The translations under genes were made by a program, and so were the position numbers. Below, piece by piece: positions 1-12,054 of a DNA stretch of 64,000 bases (the stretch's first letter is position 1; every line of letters begins with the position of its first letter). The notes under the pieces were generated by a model. The model worked only from the letters and a program-made list of their open reading frames with translations. It did no database searches and was not told where the DNA came from. Location: contig NZ_CP010907.1 in the NCBI RefSeq assembly GCF_000971765.1, positions 124,001-188,000 of the forward strand, written 5' to 3'. The stretch is from Candidatus Pantoea carbekii (GTDB lineage: Bacteria > Pseudomonadota > Gammaproteobacteria > Enterobacterales > Enterobacteriaceae).

Positions 1-443
1 CAAAAAAAAGTAGTCAGAATTCAATCAGTGCCACAGTATTCTATCTTTATCTTTTGATATTAATTAAATTAATAAATATTTATATGTATCTCATTAAATG
101 ATTTCCTATTAGTGAAGATATTTCAGCCATATCAATTTAAGATAAAAATCTAAATTTAATTTAAAAATTAAAATCATGAATCTATATAAAGCATTAAATA
201 CAACATATATGCTGATTAAATTGTTAAAAAGATCACGTAAAGGTATAGAATATCTTCATATTACACAATTTTTATAAAAAAAGTAAAAAGAGATGTAAAA
301 TATTGAATTGATCATTATGCTAATGATCATTGTAGTTCATTAAGTTAAGAGAATAGTATTGTATTTATGGTATGAAAATATGAACTCTAATAGCTTTGTC
401 ATGTAGGCATTGCAAGTATACACAATAACATTATGAGGTTTTT
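1..443. other. AT-rich intergenic region upstream of aroP
   Basis: No gene is seen. In E. coli the aroP-pdhR-aceE interval lies here, so the next gene to the left is probably divergent, but it is outside the window. A perfect 9-bp inverted repeat with a 3-base spacer lies at 309-329. A Shine-Dalgarno GAGG (435-438) sits 5 bases before the aroP ATG. I see no TyrR-type box of the TGTAAA-N6-TTTACA form. Confidence 0.7.
309..329. repeat. Inverted repeat upstream of aroP
   Basis: TGATCATTA (309-317), TGC, then TAATGATCA (321-329): a perfect 9-bp palindrome with a 3-base centre, 115 bases before aroP. There is no T-tract, so an operator-like site or a chance palindrome in AT-rich DNA is as likely as a terminator. 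Function is unknown. Confidence 0.4.
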
Positions 444-1805
444 ATGGAACAACAGCATAGCGAAACGCTGCACCGCGATCTAAAAAATCGCCATATTCAG
501 CTAATTGCGCTAGGCGGTTCAGTAGGTACTGGTTTTTTTCTAGGAAGCGGATCAGTGATTACATCAGCTGGGCCATCAGTAATTCTTGGGTACACTATTG
601 CCGGTTTTATTGCCTTTCTTATTATGAGGCAATTAGGCGAAATGGTTGTAGAAGAACCAGTAGCAGGTAGTTTCAGTTATTTTGCTTGTAAATACTGGAG
701 TAACTTTGCTGGTTTTGTATCAGGTTGGAATTACTGGGCACTTTATGTATTAGTGGCTATGGCAGAACTCACAGCTGTTGGTAAATATATCCAGTTCTGG
801 CTTCCATCTTGTCCTACTTGGATAACAGCTGCTATTTTTTTTATTATAATTAATACTATTAATATGAATAATGTAAAAACGTTCGGAGAAACGGAATTTT
901 GGTTCGCACTAATCAAGATAATAGCTGTTATCAGCATGATTGTTTTTGGTAGTTGGCTATTAGTAAGCGGTAACGGCGGTCCGCAAGCTTCCATTAAGAA
1001 CCTTTGGAATCAGGGAGGTTTTATGCCTAATGGTATAAACGGACTGATAATGATGATGGCAATCATTATGTTTTCATTTGGTGGTTTAGAATTAGTAGGT
1101 ATTACAGCAGCAGAAGCTAGCAACCCAGAAGACAGCATTCCAAAAGCTACTAATCAAGTACTTTGGCGTGTTTTAATTTTTTATATTGGTTCGCTGGTTG
1201 TGTTGTTATCTCTTATGCCATGGACACGAATTACTGATACAACTAGCCCGTTTGTACTGATTTTTCATGAATTAGGTGATTCTTTAGCAGCTAATGCTTT
1301 AAATTTAGTCATTTTAACTGCTGCATTATCAGTTTATAATAGTGCAGTATATTGTAACAGCCGTATACTATTTGGCCTAGCCAAACAAGGTAATGCTCCT
1401 AAAATACTGATGAAGTTAGATCGTCATGGTGTACCTATAACAAATATTTTTGTATCTGCTATAGCTACTGGTTTATGTGTTTTAATTAATTTTATAATGC
1501 CTGGTGAAGCTTTTGGTCTTTTGCTGGCATTGGTAGTATCTACGTTAGTTATTAATTGGGCTTTAATCAGCTTTACACATATGAAATTTCGTGAAAAAAA
1601 AGATCAACAAGGTATCGTTACAAGATTCAAATCAATACTTTATCCTGTTAGCAATTGGATCTGTTTATTATTTATGTTCTTTATACTGATTATTATGGCA
1701 CTTACTCCCGGAATGGCAACTTCTGTATGGTTAGTGCCCGTTTGGCTTTTGCTTTTGTCTGTAAGTTATGCTATCGTCAAAAAAAATAAAATACAAAATG
1801 TATGA
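444..1805 (+). CDS. aroP: Aromatic amino acid permease AroP (APC family)
   Basis: An inner-membrane secondary transporter that imports phenylalanine, tyrosine and tryptophan with protons. The 453-residue product matches E. coli AroP (about 457 aa) along its whole length. It has the amino-terminal NRHIQLIALGGSVGTGFFLG segment, the MRQLGEMVVEEPVAGSF stretch and roughly 12 hydrophobic spans. The ATG at 444 follows a GAGG ribosome site by 5 bases. In E. coli aroP adjoins ampDE and nadC; here ampDE are gone and nadC is the next gene. A closely related paralogue such as PheP shares the fold, but the sequence reads most like AroP. Keeping an amino acid importer in a small symbiont-type genome suggests exchange with the host or a partner symbiont, which is inference. 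Confidence 0.93.
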   Translation: MEQQHSETLHRDLKNRHIQLIALGGSVGTGFFLGSGSVITSAGPSVILGYTIAGFIAFLIMRQLGEMVVEEPVAGSFSYFACKYWSNFAGFVSGWNYWALYVLVAMAELTAVGKYIQFWLPSCPTWITAAIFFIIINTINMNNVKTFGETEFWFALIKIIAVISMIVFGSWLLVSGNGGPQASIKNLWNQGGFMPNGINGLIMMMAIIMFSFGGLELVGITAAEASNPEDSIPKATNQVLWRVLIFYIGSLVVLLSLMPWTRITDTTSPFVLIFHELGDSLAANALNLVILTAALSVYNSAVYCNSRILFGLAKQGNAPKILMKLDRHGVPITNIFVSAIATGLCVLINFIMPGEAFGLLLALVVSTLVINWALISFTHMKFREKKDQQGIVTRFKSILYPVSNWICLLFMFFILIIMALTPGMATSVWLVPVWLLLLSVSYAIVKKNKIQNV

Positions 1806-3168
<1,363 letters not shown>

Positions 3169-3680
3169 CATTTAATTGTTATATTTAAGATAATCATTTT
3201 ATGTGTATTGGCATAATTCACTATAGATAACTATTTAATTAATTTGATTTATATTGATTTTCAATTTATGATTCTACTGCTAGTAGAAATTTTGTAACAA
3301 AGATTTATTAGGGTAAAAATTATATTTTATTAAAATTTAACATATAATAAAAAATATTACATTTTAACATATTAGATTAATGATATTTATATTTAAATAT
3401 AACAAGATAAATTCATTTGAATAATATTAATGCCTAGAATATAATAAGTTGGATGTAGATCTATTCATTATAACTGTTGCCCATTTTTGTGAAATTTATT
3501 CGTTTTCTTATAATTTAGTGATTAGAATGAGATTATTAATACAGTAGTTATCATATTTTACACATTATCAAATAAGATCAGATTTGATTACTAACAAATA
3601 TTTTTTGCCTATCTTTTATCTTCATTAAGATATATTTCTTAAACATAGTAAGAAAAGATTTAGATTGCGAGAGAATAACT
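3169..3680. other. Intergenic gap where guaC and hofC/hofB/ppdD are missing
   Basis: About 510 AT-rich bases between nadC and coaE with no open frame resembling the E. coli genes expected here. A 7-bp hairpin with a short T-tract near 3272-3293 is the only structure noted. The coaE ribosome site (GAGAG) is just before 3681. Confidence 0.65.
3272..3293 (+). terminator. Possible nadC terminator
   Basis: TTCTACT (3272-3278), loop GCT, AGTAGAA (3282-3288), then ATTTT. The stem is only 7 bp and weak, but it lies about 100 bases after the nadC stop on the same strand and has a short T-run. Confidence 0.4.
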
Positions 3681-4286
3681 ATGCGTTTTAACGTTGTCGC
3701 ACTTACTGGTGGTATTGGCAGTGGGAAAAGTACCGTTGCTAATGTGTTTTCGGAATTAGGCATTAATATTATTGACGCTGATAGTATTGCTAGAGAAATT
3801 GTTCGACCGGGTTCGCCAGCATTGCAAAAAATCATAGCTCGTTACAGTAGATCTATTTTAACTGAAGAAGGTAAGTTGAATCGTGCTATGTTACGTAACA
3901 TTATTTTTCAATCATGTAAAGAAAAAAATTGGCTTGATGACTTACTACATCCCTTAATTAATATGCGTACAGAGCAACTTAAAAAATTGACTAGCTCACC
4001 TTATATCATTTGGGTTGTGCCACTTTTAATAGAAAATGGACTGCAACATTTAGCTGATCGGGTATTAGTAATTGATACAGAAGAAATTATACAGTTGCAG
4101 CGCACACAACGTCGTGATAAAATTTCATTTAATCAAGTAGAAAAAATTCTTTCCGTTCAAATTAGTCGTACACAACGCTTAGCTTATGCAAATGATGTCA
4201 TCGAAAATAATGGCACGATAGAACAGATGATGGAGCGGGTTGCTGAACTTCATCAATCTTACTTACGCTTAGCAGCAATTGGATAG
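3681..4286 (+). CDS. coaE: Dephospho-CoA kinase
   Basis: Phosphorylates the ribose 3'-hydroxyl of dephospho-CoA, the last step of coenzyme A synthesis. The 201 residues match E. coli CoaE (206 aa). The P-loop GGIGSGKS is at residues 10-17, followed by the [13 protein letters not shown] segment that binds the acceptor substrate. The lid region with RRDK and a C-terminal VIENNGT stretch is typical. The ATG at 3681 has a GAGAG ribosome site. zapD begins 10 bases after the stop, so the two are likely co-transcribed, as in E. coli. Confidence 0.95.
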   Translation: MRFNVVALTGGIGSGKSTVANVFSELGINIIDADSIAREIVRPGSPALQKIIARYSRSILTEEGKLNRAMLRNIIFQSCKEKNWLDDLLHPLINMRTEQLKKLTSSPYIIWVVPLLIENGLQHLADRVLVIDTEEIIQLQRTQRRDKISFNQVEKILSVQISRTQRLAYANDVIENNGTIEQMMERVAELHQSYLRLAAIG

Positions 4287-4296
4287 GATTAATGTT

Positions 4297-5040
4297 ATGA
4301 GTACAGATATTTTGTTTGAATACCCTCTTAATGAAAGAATGCGTACTTGGTTGCGTGTTGAATTCTTGATTAATCAATTATATGAAGTTGTACCGGTAAC
4401 AAACTCAGTTTCAGTACTAAGCGTTTTCCGTATCATTAGTGATTTATTAGATATTTTTGAGCGTGGTGATATACGTACAGAACTTTTAAAAGAGTTAGAA
4501 CGCCAACAACAAAAATTACGTACTTGGATCGATGTACCAAATGTGGATAGGCAACTTGTAAGTAATTTATGTAAACAATTAGAACAACAATCTAATAGCT
4601 TAAAAAATGCACCGCGCATGGGGCAATATTTGCGAGAAGATCGTATGATTTCATTGGTACGTCAACGACTTAATATTCCAGGTGGATGCTGTAGTTTTGA
4701 CCTACCCAGCCTACATATTTGGTTGAATCAAGAACAATCATTACGAAATTCCCAAGTTAATAGTTGGTTAGTATCACTCCATTCCTTGAGTGATAGTTTG
4801 AATATAGTACTAGATCTTATTCGTCAGTCGGGTGTTTTTCGTAATCAAACTAGTTTAAACGGTTTTTATCAAGATCATGCTGAAGGGTTTGATTTATTAC
4901 GATTACACATAACTTTGGAAAATGCTTTTTATCCACAAGTATCTGGACACAAAAGTCGGTATACTATTCGATTTCTTCCTATACATAGTGAATGCAATGA
5001 AATTCCAGCTCGTTTAAATTTTGAATTGGCCTGTTGTTAA
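4297..5040 (+). CDS. zapD: Cell division protein ZapD (YacF)
   Basis: A cytoplasmic FtsZ-binding protein that bundles FtsZ filaments and stabilises the Z ring. The 247-residue product equals E. coli ZapD in length and shares [17 protein letters not shown] near the start. It also shares the [16 protein letters not shown] core, [10 protein letters not shown] and the C-terminal LNFELACC. The ATG at 4297 is chosen over an in-frame TTG at 4279 because it matches the family start and has AGGA 8 bases upstream. Its retention with ftsZ suggests that Z-ring bundling still matters in this organism. It is convergent with secA. Confidence 0.93.
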   Translation: MSTDILFEYPLNERMRTWLRVEFLINQLYEVVPVTNSVSVLSVFRIISDLLDIFERGDIRTELLKELERQQQKLRTWIDVPNVDRQLVSNLCKQLEQQSNSLKNAPRMGQYLREDRMISLVRQRLNIPGGCCSFDLPSLHIWLNQEQSLRNSQVNSWLVSLHSLSDSLNIVLDLIRQSGVFRNQTSLNGFYQDHAEGFDLLRLHITLENAFYPQVSGHKSRYTIRFLPIHSECNEIPARLNFELACC

Positions 5041-5474
5041 ATAATTAAGTCATTAACTTAAAAACTTTAAAAAAATAAAAATTTATTAATAATATAACAG
5101 GTTATCTCAATAACTAAATTTAATTTAAAATCAATTTTTTTATAAATAGCGAAATTTGTTCAATAATAATAATCAATTTTAATATTCGAAAATATTGAAC
5201 AATAAAATAGCACATTTCAAAATGAAAGATTTATAACAAAATTTTTTTTACTATTTTTACATATAGCGCTACAGAAATAGCGCTATCTAAGCATGCATTA
5301 TTAATACTCATTTTTGTGTCATTTAATTGTAAATTAAAAATAATATTATTATATATACAGTAATATGAAAAGCAAAATACTGCAAAATTCATGTCACTCA
5401 AAAAATTTTAAAGTAATTTCATGAATAGGAGTATTTTGATGATTTTTTTAAAAAAGTAATAGTGTGTATAATAT
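5041..5474. other. Convergent intergenic gap where yacG and mutT are missing
   Basis: About 430 bases between the converging zapD and secA. In E. coli yacG and mutT lie here; no remnant is readable. The one clear structure is the G+C-containing stem-loop at 5263-5286. Confidence 0.65.
5263..5286. terminator. Stem-loop between converging zapD and secA
   Basis: ATAGCGCTA (5263-5271), loop CAGAAA, TAGCGCTAT (5278-5286). It is a perfect 9-bp stem whose GCGC core stands out in very AT-rich DNA. It lies between two convergent genes, where a bidirectional terminator is expected. No long T-run follows on either strand, so this is inference from position and stem quality. Confidence 0.5.
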
Positions 5475-8132
5475 CTATAAACGACCATGACATTGCTTAT
5501 ATTTTTTACCTGAATTACATGGACAAGAATCATTACGGCCTATTTTTTTTTCTTTTGGTTGCAATATTTTTTTATTGTTTATTTTTAAATCATTAAATTG
5601 GTGTTCAAAATTCACATTTACTGCTTCTTTTTTTACATCTAATTGTAATTTGCTTAAAGTACTAATGACTTCATATTTTAGTGACTCAAGCATGATAGAA
5701 AACATATTAAAGGATTCACGTTTGTATTCTTGTTTTGGATCTTTTTGAGCATAACCTCGTAAATGTATACCTTGACGCAGGTAGTCCATAGCTGCAAGAT
5801 GTTCTTTCCAAAGCGAATCTAATGTCTGAAGCATTATACTTTTCTCTAAGTTACGCATGATTTCTGACCCAAACGTATTTTCTTTAATAGAATAATTTTT
5901 AATGGCATATTGAATAATTTGATCACATAGTTTTTCTTCATTCAAATCCATATCTAAACTCAACCATTCAGCAATTGGTAGATTAAGATCGAAATCATTC
6001 CGGAGACAGTCTTCAAGTCCTGATATATTCCACATTTCTCGAAAAGATTGTGAAGGAATATAATTATTAATAGTAGTTTTAAAAACGTCTTTTCGAATAT
6101 TATTAATAGTTTCAGATATGTTAGATATAGATAATAATTCATTACGCTGGCTATAAATAGCGTGACGTTGATCGTTAGCTACATCATCGTATTCTAAAAG
6201 TTGTTTACGGATTTCAAAATTACGACTTTCAACTTTATACTGCGCATTGGAAATTGCTTTAGTTATCCATGGGTGTTCAATAGATTCACCTGGTTTCATA
6301 CCTAATTTTCGCATCATATTCGACACACGATCCGATGCAAAAATACGCATTAGAGTGTCTTCCATAGACAAATAAAAACGTGATGAACCCGGATCACCTT
6401 GACGTCCTGCACGACCGCGTAGTTGATTATCTATTCGACGTGATTCATGACGTTCTGTACCAATAATATGCAAACCACCAGCAGATAAAACGTCATTATG
6501 ACGTTTTTGCCATGCAATTTTAATTTTTTGAATTTTTTCTTCGGTAGGGTTTTTCAAGATGGCCATTTCTGCTTTCCAATTACCACCAAGTATAATATCC
6601 GTACCGCGACCGGCCATATTAGTAGCAATAGTTATTGCACCTGGCTGTCCAGCCTGTGCAATAATATCTGCTTCTCGAGCGTGAAATTTTGCATTTAAAA
6701 CATTATGTTTAATTCCATTACGCATCAACGCATGAGAAATTAATTCAGATTTTTCAATGGAAATTGTACCAACTAAAACAGGTTGATGTCTCAAATTACA
6801 CGTACGAATATCATCGATAATAGCATCAATTTTTTCTTTTTCTGTTATATAGACTAAATCGGCCATATCTTTACGTATCATTGGACAATTAGTAGGTATG
6901 ACAATCGTATTCAGATTATATATAGAACTAAATTCAAGCGACTCTGTATCAGCTGTACCAGTCATACCGGCTAATTTTTCGTAAATACGAAAGTAATTCT
7001 GAAAAGTAATAGAGGCTAATGTTTGATTTTCATTGTGAATTTCTACGCCTTCTTTAGCTTCTATAGCTTGATGTAAACCATCAGACCAACGACGTCCTGG
7101 CATAATTCGCCCAGTGTGTTCATCTACAATAATTACTTCGCCATTTTTCAACACATAGTCAACATCTCGCGTAAATAACATATGAGCGCGCAGAGCTGCA
7201 GTAACATGATGCATCAACATAATATTAGTTGATGAATATAATGACTCGCTTTCTTTTATAAATTTATGTTTTAACAATAATTTTTCTACTTTAATAAGAC
7301 CTCTTTCGGTCATATGTGCCTGACGTGATTTTTCATCCATCCAAAAATCGCCTTCACCGTCAGATGTTAAGGAGTTTTCTTTTTCTTGACGAACTAGAAA
7401 AGGGATAATTGTATTAATTTTGATGTATAAATCAGAGCTATCTTCCGCGGGTCCAGATATAATTAAAGGTGTACGCGCTTCATCAATAAGTATGGAGTCT
7501 ACTTCATCAACTAATGCGTAATGTAATTTACGTTGTACCCGTTCTTCTACGCTAAATGCCATATTATCACGAAGATAATCAAAGCCATATTCATTATTAG
7601 TACCGTAGGTAATGTCAGCAGCATAAGCTTTACGTTTGGCTTCAACTGATATATCCGGTAGATTAATACCGACACTTAAACCAAGAAATTCGAATAAAGG
7701 TCGATTGTTTTCAGCATCGCGCTGTGCTAAATAATCATTCACTGTAACAATATGCACACCTTGTCCGCTTAATGCATTCAGATACGCAGGCAAAGTTGCA
7801 GTAAGAGTCTTGCCTTCACCAGTGCGCATTTCAGCAATGCAACGTTCGTTTAATACTATACCACCGAGCAACTGTACGTCAAAATGACGCATGTTGAATA
7901 CGCGTTCACTAGCTTCACGTACTGTAGCGAAAGCTTCCGGAAGTAACTGTTTTAGATTTTCGCCGTTGAGTAAGCGCTTGCGAAACTGATAGGTTTTTTC
8001 TTTTAAAGCGCGATCTGAGAGTCGCCTAAAATCTATTTCCATATCATTAATAATATCCACAATTTTACTCATATGACGTAAAGTACGATCATTACTGCTA
8101 CCAAAAACTTTGGTTAACAATTTAATTAACAT
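5475..8132 (-). CDS. secA: Preprotein translocase ATPase SecA
   Basis: The motor ATPase that drives unfolded proteins through SecYEG at the inner membrane. The 885 residues span the family (E. coli 901). Visible motifs are Walker A in MRTGEGKTL (near residue 103), the DEAD-type [15 protein letters not shown], the second helicase half with [10 protein letters not shown], and [14 protein letters not shown]. The zinc-binding tail is [13 protein letters not shown], the site that contacts SecB and lipid. In E. coli secM precedes secA and regulates it by ribosome arrest; no secM frame is present here, so that control appears lost. The start ATG at 8132 has only a weak GAGAAA ribosome site. Confidence 0.97.
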   Translation of the reverse strand: MLIKLLTKVFGSSNDRTLRHMSKIVDIINDMEIDFRRLSDRALKEKTYQFRKRLLNGENLKQLLPEAFATVREASERVFNMRHFDVQLLGGIVLNERCIAEMRTGEGKTLTATLPAYLNALSGQGVHIVTVNDYLAQRDAENNRPLFEFLGLSVGINLPDISVEAKRKAYAADITYGTNNEYGFDYLRDNMAFSVEERVQRKLHYALVDEVDSILIDEARTPLIISGPAEDSSDLYIKINTIIPFLVRQEKENSLTSDGEGDFWMDEKSRQAHMTERGLIKVEKLLLKHKFIKESESLYSSTNIMLMHHVTAALRAHMLFTRDVDYVLKNGEVIIVDEHTGRIMPGRRWSDGLHQAIEAKEGVEIHNENQTLASITFQNYFRIYEKLAGMTGTADTESLEFSSIYNLNTIVIPTNCPMIRKDMADLVYITEKEKIDAIIDDIRTCNLRHQPVLVGTISIEKSELISHALMRNGIKHNVLNAKFHAREADIIAQAGQPGAITIATNMAGRGTDIILGGNWKAEMAILKNPTEEKIQKIKIAWQKRHNDVLSAGGLHIIGTERHESRRIDNQLRGRAGRQGDPGSSRFYLSMEDTLMRIFASDRVSNMMRKLGMKPGESIEHPWITKAISNAQYKVESRNFEIRKQLLEYDDVANDQRHAIYSQRNELLSISNISETINNIRKDVFKTTINNYIPSQSFREMWNISGLEDCLRNDFDLNLPIAEWLSLDMDLNEEKLCDQIIQYAIKNYSIKENTFGSEIMRNLEKSIMLQTLDSLWKEHLAAMDYLRQGIHLRGYAQKDPKQEYKRESFNMFSIMLESLKYEVISTLSKLQLDVKKEAVNVNFEHQFNDLKINNKKILQPKEKKIGRNDSCPCNSGKKYKQCHGRL

Positions 8133-8500
8133 GATAAATTTTTCTCAAGTTAGCAGTGATGCTTATAGACTCTGTAAATTCTACAATAAATAAGCAAAAA
8201 AACTCTTAAATATAGCTACCTACTATTAAGGTAATGACCTAATATTAAAAGCGTTCTAGTCATTAGTGTGATTTGATCAATTTATTTTTTAAATTCAATT
8301 TGAAAAATAAATTGATTACACTTAAATTCATATTTACTTAATTGTGTTGCTAAGGTGAAATTATTGATAATAAAAATACTGTTAAATTATTTTCATTTTT
8401 TTTGTTTCTATTATAATAGAAACAATCAGTTAAATCTCTTGTAAAACAACGAAAAACAGGATACATTTTCTGAAAATTTTAGAGAAAACTAGAAAGGAGT
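8133..8500. other. lpxC-secA intergenic gap lacking secM
   Basis: About 370 bases without a coding frame. secM is expected here in enteric bacteria and is not seen. A long hairpin-forming inverted repeat occupies 8276-8316. The remainder, which should contain the secA ribosome site and perhaps a promoter, shows no strong consensus match. Confidence 0.65.
8276..8316 (-). terminator. Long hairpin after lpxC, possible terminator or processing site
   Basis: ATCAATTTATTTTT (8276-8289) pairs perfectly with AAAAATAAATTGAT (8303-8316). The inner AAATT/AATTT can extend the stem past one wobble pair. It lies downstream of lpxC and upstream of secA on the same strand. The stem is A/T only, with no T-run beyond it, so termination is uncertain; an mRNA-protecting or processing hairpin is possible. 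Confidence 0.45.
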
Positions 8501-9418
8501 TTATGCTAAAACTAAATTAGTTGCTGTGAAAGTCAAAGGTAAATTGGCATCATCTTCGAAAGTTGCCAATTCCCACGCTTCTTGCTTTGCTAAAAGTGTT
8601 TGCAATAGTTTGTTATTTAAAGCATGCCCAGATTTAAATGCCGAAAAAGCTCCTATCATATTAAAACCACACATAAATAAATCACCAATAGCATCCAGCA
8701 TTTTATGACGAACAAATTCATCTTCAAAACGTAGACCACCTTTATTTAGTACACGAAAATCATCAAGACCAATAGCACAATCCAAGCTACTACCTAAACA
8801 TAAGCCTTTAGACTGTAGATATTTAATCTCTCTCATAAAACCAAAAGTACGAGCACGGCTTATTTGACGTATAAATGATTCTGCAGAGAAAGTTAATTTA
8901 TAACATTGTGAACTTGAATTAATTACTGGATGTCGAAAATCGATAGTAAAATCAAGAGAAAAACCATTATAAGGTTTGATTTTTGCCCATTTATCGCCAT
9001 CATTTACAAGCACTACTTGTTTAACACACATAAAATGTTTTATACTATTCATTTCTTCTATACCGGCATCCATTAACAGATAAATAAAAGGTGCTGCACT
9101 ACCATCCATGATTGGAATTTCTGGTGCATCTACTTCAATAATAACATTATCTATACCTAGTCCGGCTAAAGCAGCATTTAAATGTTCTACTGTGGAAATA
9201 CGTACTCCTCCATCGTTTATCAGACAAGTACTCAACGTAGTATCACGTACATATTTTGCATTAGCTTGGAAATCAACTTTTGGATTTAAATCTATGCGAC
9301 GATAGACTACTCCAGTATTTACTGAAGCAGGACGTAAGGTTAAAGTGACTTTTTTGCCAGTATGTAGGCCGACACCAGTCACCTGAACCACACGTTTTAA
9401 TGTCCTTTTTTTAATCAT
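8501..9418 (-). CDS. lpxC: UDP-3-O-acyl-N-acetylglucosamine deacetylase
   Basis: The zinc hydrolase that makes the first committed step of lipid A synthesis in the cytoplasm. The length of 305 residues equals E. coli LpxC. The zinc ligands sit in [12 protein letters not shown] and in [12 protein letters not shown] (His and Asp), and the start [20 protein letters not shown] is typical. The ATG at 9418 has a GAGG site about 7 bases upstream. It follows ftsZ, as in enteric bacteria. Its presence with lptD and surA says the cell still builds a lipid A-based outer membrane. Confidence 0.97.
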   Translation of the reverse strand: MIKKRTLKRVVQVTGVGLHTGKKVTLTLRPASVNTGVVYRRIDLNPKVDFQANAKYVRDTTLSTCLINDGGVRISTVEHLNAALAGLGIDNVIIEVDAPEIPIMDGSAAPFIYLLMDAGIEEMNSIKHFMCVKQVVLVNDGDKWAKIKPYNGFSLDFTIDFRHPVINSSSQCYKLTFSAESFIRQISRARTFGFMREIKYLQSKGLCLGSSLDCAIGLDDFRVLNKGGLRFEDEFVRHKMLDAIGDLFMCGFNMIGAFSAFKSGHALNNKLLQTLLAKQEAWELATFEDDANLPLTFTATNLVLA

Positions 9419-9521
9419 CGCATTACCTCAAATATGATTTATTCTATTCGCTATTATAAATTAAAGATTGGCAAATACGTTAATACAAAAAATCAAACTT
9501 TCTTAGCTTTAGATATTATTC

Positions 9522-10682
9522 TTAGTCTGCTTGCTTACGTAAAAAAGCTGGAATATCTAAATAGTCAGGTTCCTTACTAGATGTTGCAACCTGTTCTTTC
9601 ATAATTTTTGGAGCTGACTTTTTTTCTTGTAATATTGGAGCACTCAGACCCTTTTTTTTGTAGCAATGATCTATAACTAGCTTAGATGTAGTAGATTGAT
9701 TAGTTACTAAAGTAATTTCAGGACACTTATCTAAACCTATACCAGTAGCAACAACAGTAACACGCAATGTATCGTTCATCTCTGGATCTAAAGAAGTACC
9801 AATGACTACAGTGGCATTTTCAGAAGCAAAAGCACGAATCGTGTTACCAACATTTTCAAATTCATCGAGTTTGAGATCGAATCCAGCAGTAATATTAACT
9901 AAAACGCCTCGTGCACCTGATAGATCTATATCTTCTAGTAACGGACTAGATATTGCAATTTCAGCTGCTTCTTCAGCTCGATCTTCGCCACATGCTGCAC
10001 CAGATCCCATCATGGCATAACCCATTTCTGACATAACGGTACGTACATCTGCAAAATCAACATTCATCAAACCTGGACGTGTGATTAATTCTGCGATACC
10101 TTGTACTGCACCTTTAAGAACATTATTAGCTGTACTAAAAGCATCGAGAAGAGAGATACCTCTACCCAAAACTTTTAACATTTTATCATTTGGAATAATG
10201 ATCAGTGAATCAACATGTTTAGAGAGAGCCGAAATACCTTGTTCTGCAAAAGCCATTCGTTTTTTACCTTCAAAATGAAAAGGTTTAGTAACTACTGCAA
10301 CTGTTAAAATATCTAGTTCTTTTGCCAATTCAGCTACTACTGGCGCAGCACCAGTACCTGTACCTCCTCCCATACCTGCAGCAATAAATACCATATCAGC
10401 TCCATCCAATGCAGAACGTAGTGCTTCACGATCTTCTTCTGCTGCAGTGCGACCAATTTCAGGATTTGCACCAGCGCCAAGCCCTTTAGTTATATTAGTA
10501 CCAATTTGAATAATTTGAGCCACGGCGATTTTACGTAATGCTTGTGCATCAGTGTTTACAGCAAAAAATTCTACGCCCTCAATATGTTCACGCACCATGT
10601 GTTCTACAGCATTCCCTCCTCCACCACCAATACCGATAACTTTAATAACTGCGTCATTGCTTAACTCCATAGGTTCAAACAT
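9522..10682 (-). CDS. ftsZ: Cell division GTPase FtsZ
   Basis: The tubulin-like GTPase that forms the cytokinetic ring at midcell. The 386 residues compare with 383 in E. coli. The GTP-binding signature GGGTGTG is near residue 105, with NTDAQAL and the T7-loop region [11 protein letters not shown] also present. The C-terminal peptide [14 protein letters not shown], which binds FtsA, ZipA and ZapD, is intact. A strong GGGGGA ribosome site lies 7 bases before the ATG, as expected for an abundant protein. It follows ftsA by 78 bases. Confidence 0.98.
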   Translation of the reverse strand: MFEPMELSNDAVIKVIGIGGGGGNAVEHMVREHIEGVEFFAVNTDAQALRKIAVAQIIQIGTNITKGLGAGANPEIGRTAAEEDREALRSALDGADMVFIAAGMGGGTGTGAAPVVAELAKELDILTVAVVTKPFHFEGKKRMAFAEQGISALSKHVDSLIIIPNDKMLKVLGRGISLLDAFSTANNVLKGAVQGIAELITRPGLMNVDFADVRTVMSEMGYAMMGSGAACGEDRAEEAAEIAISSPLLEDIDLSGARGVLVNITAGFDLKLDEFENVGNTIRAFASENATVVIGTSLDPEMNDTLRVTVVATGIGLDKCPEITLVTNQSTTSKLVIDHCYKKKGLSAPILQEKKSAPKIMKEQVATSSKEPDYLDIPAFLRKQAD

Positions 10683-10760
10683 AATTTTCCCCCTTTACAT
10701 GACTATATTCTAGTCAATAAGATACCATAATATGATAACTATGCTTATCTTTGATAAAAA

Positions 10761-12017
10761 CTAAAATTCCTTCTTAATCCAATCGTTAAATCGCTTAAAC
10801 CAGCTTCGTATTGAAGACCGTTTTTCTAATTCAGTATCAGCATTCATTTGTAACTCTTTGCCATACAATAGTAATCCTACTGCTGTTGAATAATAAGGTT
10901 TCTGCACATAATCTGTTAACCCTGTAATATTTAGTGGTTGCCCAATACGGACCTGCATCTTGAACACTTTTTGCGCACAGGCTACTAAACCTTCTATCTG
11001 TGCTGCTCCTCCAGTAAGTACGATACCAGCTGCTAAATGATATTTAGCACTTTGCTGACATAGTTGCTCTTGTATTTGTAAAATTTCATCGTTTATGAAA
11101 TTTAGTAATTCAATATAACGAGCTTCAATAACTTTAGTAAGAGTTCGGCGATGAAAAATTCGAGGTGCTTGTCCAGCAAGGTTAGGTATTTCGACGTTTT
11201 CATCTTTATTTACAAGGGTTTCAATTGCATAACCATATTGTATTTTAATTGATTCAGCATCAGTGAGCGGTGTACCAAAAGCATAAGCAATATCACTAGT
11301 TACTAAATTTCCTGCATAAGGAATAACTTTAGTATGACGCAAAGCACCTCCAGTATAAATAGCTATATCCATGGTACCGCCACCGATATCAACAACACAA
11401 ACTCCTAATTCACGTTCTTCTTCCGTTAAAACAGCAAAGCTAGATGCCAAACCGGAAAAAATTAGTTGCTCCACTCTTAAAGCACAACGATCAACTGCTT
11501 TGACAATATTTTTTGCCATATCGTTATGACATGTGATCAAGTGAACTTTGGCATGCATTCGTACTCCGAACAGTCCTATTGGATTCTTAATGCCTTGTTG
11601 ATTATCAATAGTATACTCTTGAGGAATAACATGAAGAATACGATGTTCATCAGAGATACGCACTGATTTTGCTGTATGTACTACATTTTCCACATCATCC
11701 TGAGTAACTTCTTCGTCAGAAATCGGCACTATACCAATTTCATTTTGACAAGTAATATGTTTTCCAGATAACGCAAGATATACTGAGCAAATTTGACAAT
11801 CTGCCATTAATTCGGCTTGATCGATAGCTTTCTGTACGCATTTTACGATTGACTCTAGATCAGTCACGCTTCCTTTATCCATACCGCGAGATAAGCAACT
11901 ACCGATACCAATAATATTAACAATACTATCGGGTAGAATTTCTCCAATTAAGGTAGCAACCTTGGCCGTACCAACTTCGAGTCCTACTACCAGTTTTCTG
12001 TCCGTTGCCTTGATCAT
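10761..12017 (-). CDS. ftsA: Cell division protein FtsA
   Basis: An actin-like protein that tethers FtsZ to the inner membrane and recruits later division proteins. The 418 residues compare with 420 in E. coli. The actin-fold nucleotide motifs GLEVGTAKV (N-terminal) and CVVDIGGGTMDIAIY are visible. The C-terminal amphipathic helix SWFKRFNDWIKKEF, which inserts in the membrane, is kept. It lies between ftsQ (37 bases upstream) and ftsZ, the usual order. Confidence 0.97.
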   Translation of the reverse strand: MIKATDRKLVVGLEVGTAKVATLIGEILPDSIVNIIGIGSCLSRGMDKGSVTDLESIVKCVQKAIDQAELMADCQICSVYLALSGKHITCQNEIGIVPISDEEVTQDDVENVVHTAKSVRISDEHRILHVIPQEYTIDNQQGIKNPIGLFGVRMHAKVHLITCHNDMAKNIVKAVDRCALRVEQLIFSGLASSFAVLTEEERELGVCVVDIGGGTMDIAIYTGGALRHTKVIPYAGNLVTSDIAYAFGTPLTDAESIKIQYGYAIETLVNKDENVEIPNLAGQAPRIFHRRTLTKVIEARYIELLNFINDEILQIQEQLCQQSAKYHLAAGIVLTGGAAQIEGLVACAQKVFKMQVRIGQPLNITGLTDYVQKPYYSTAVGLLLYGKELQMNADTELEKRSSIRSWFKRFNDWIKKEF

Positions 12018-12054
12018 CTTTTCAACCTGTGTATAGATTTTATTTCTATAATTA

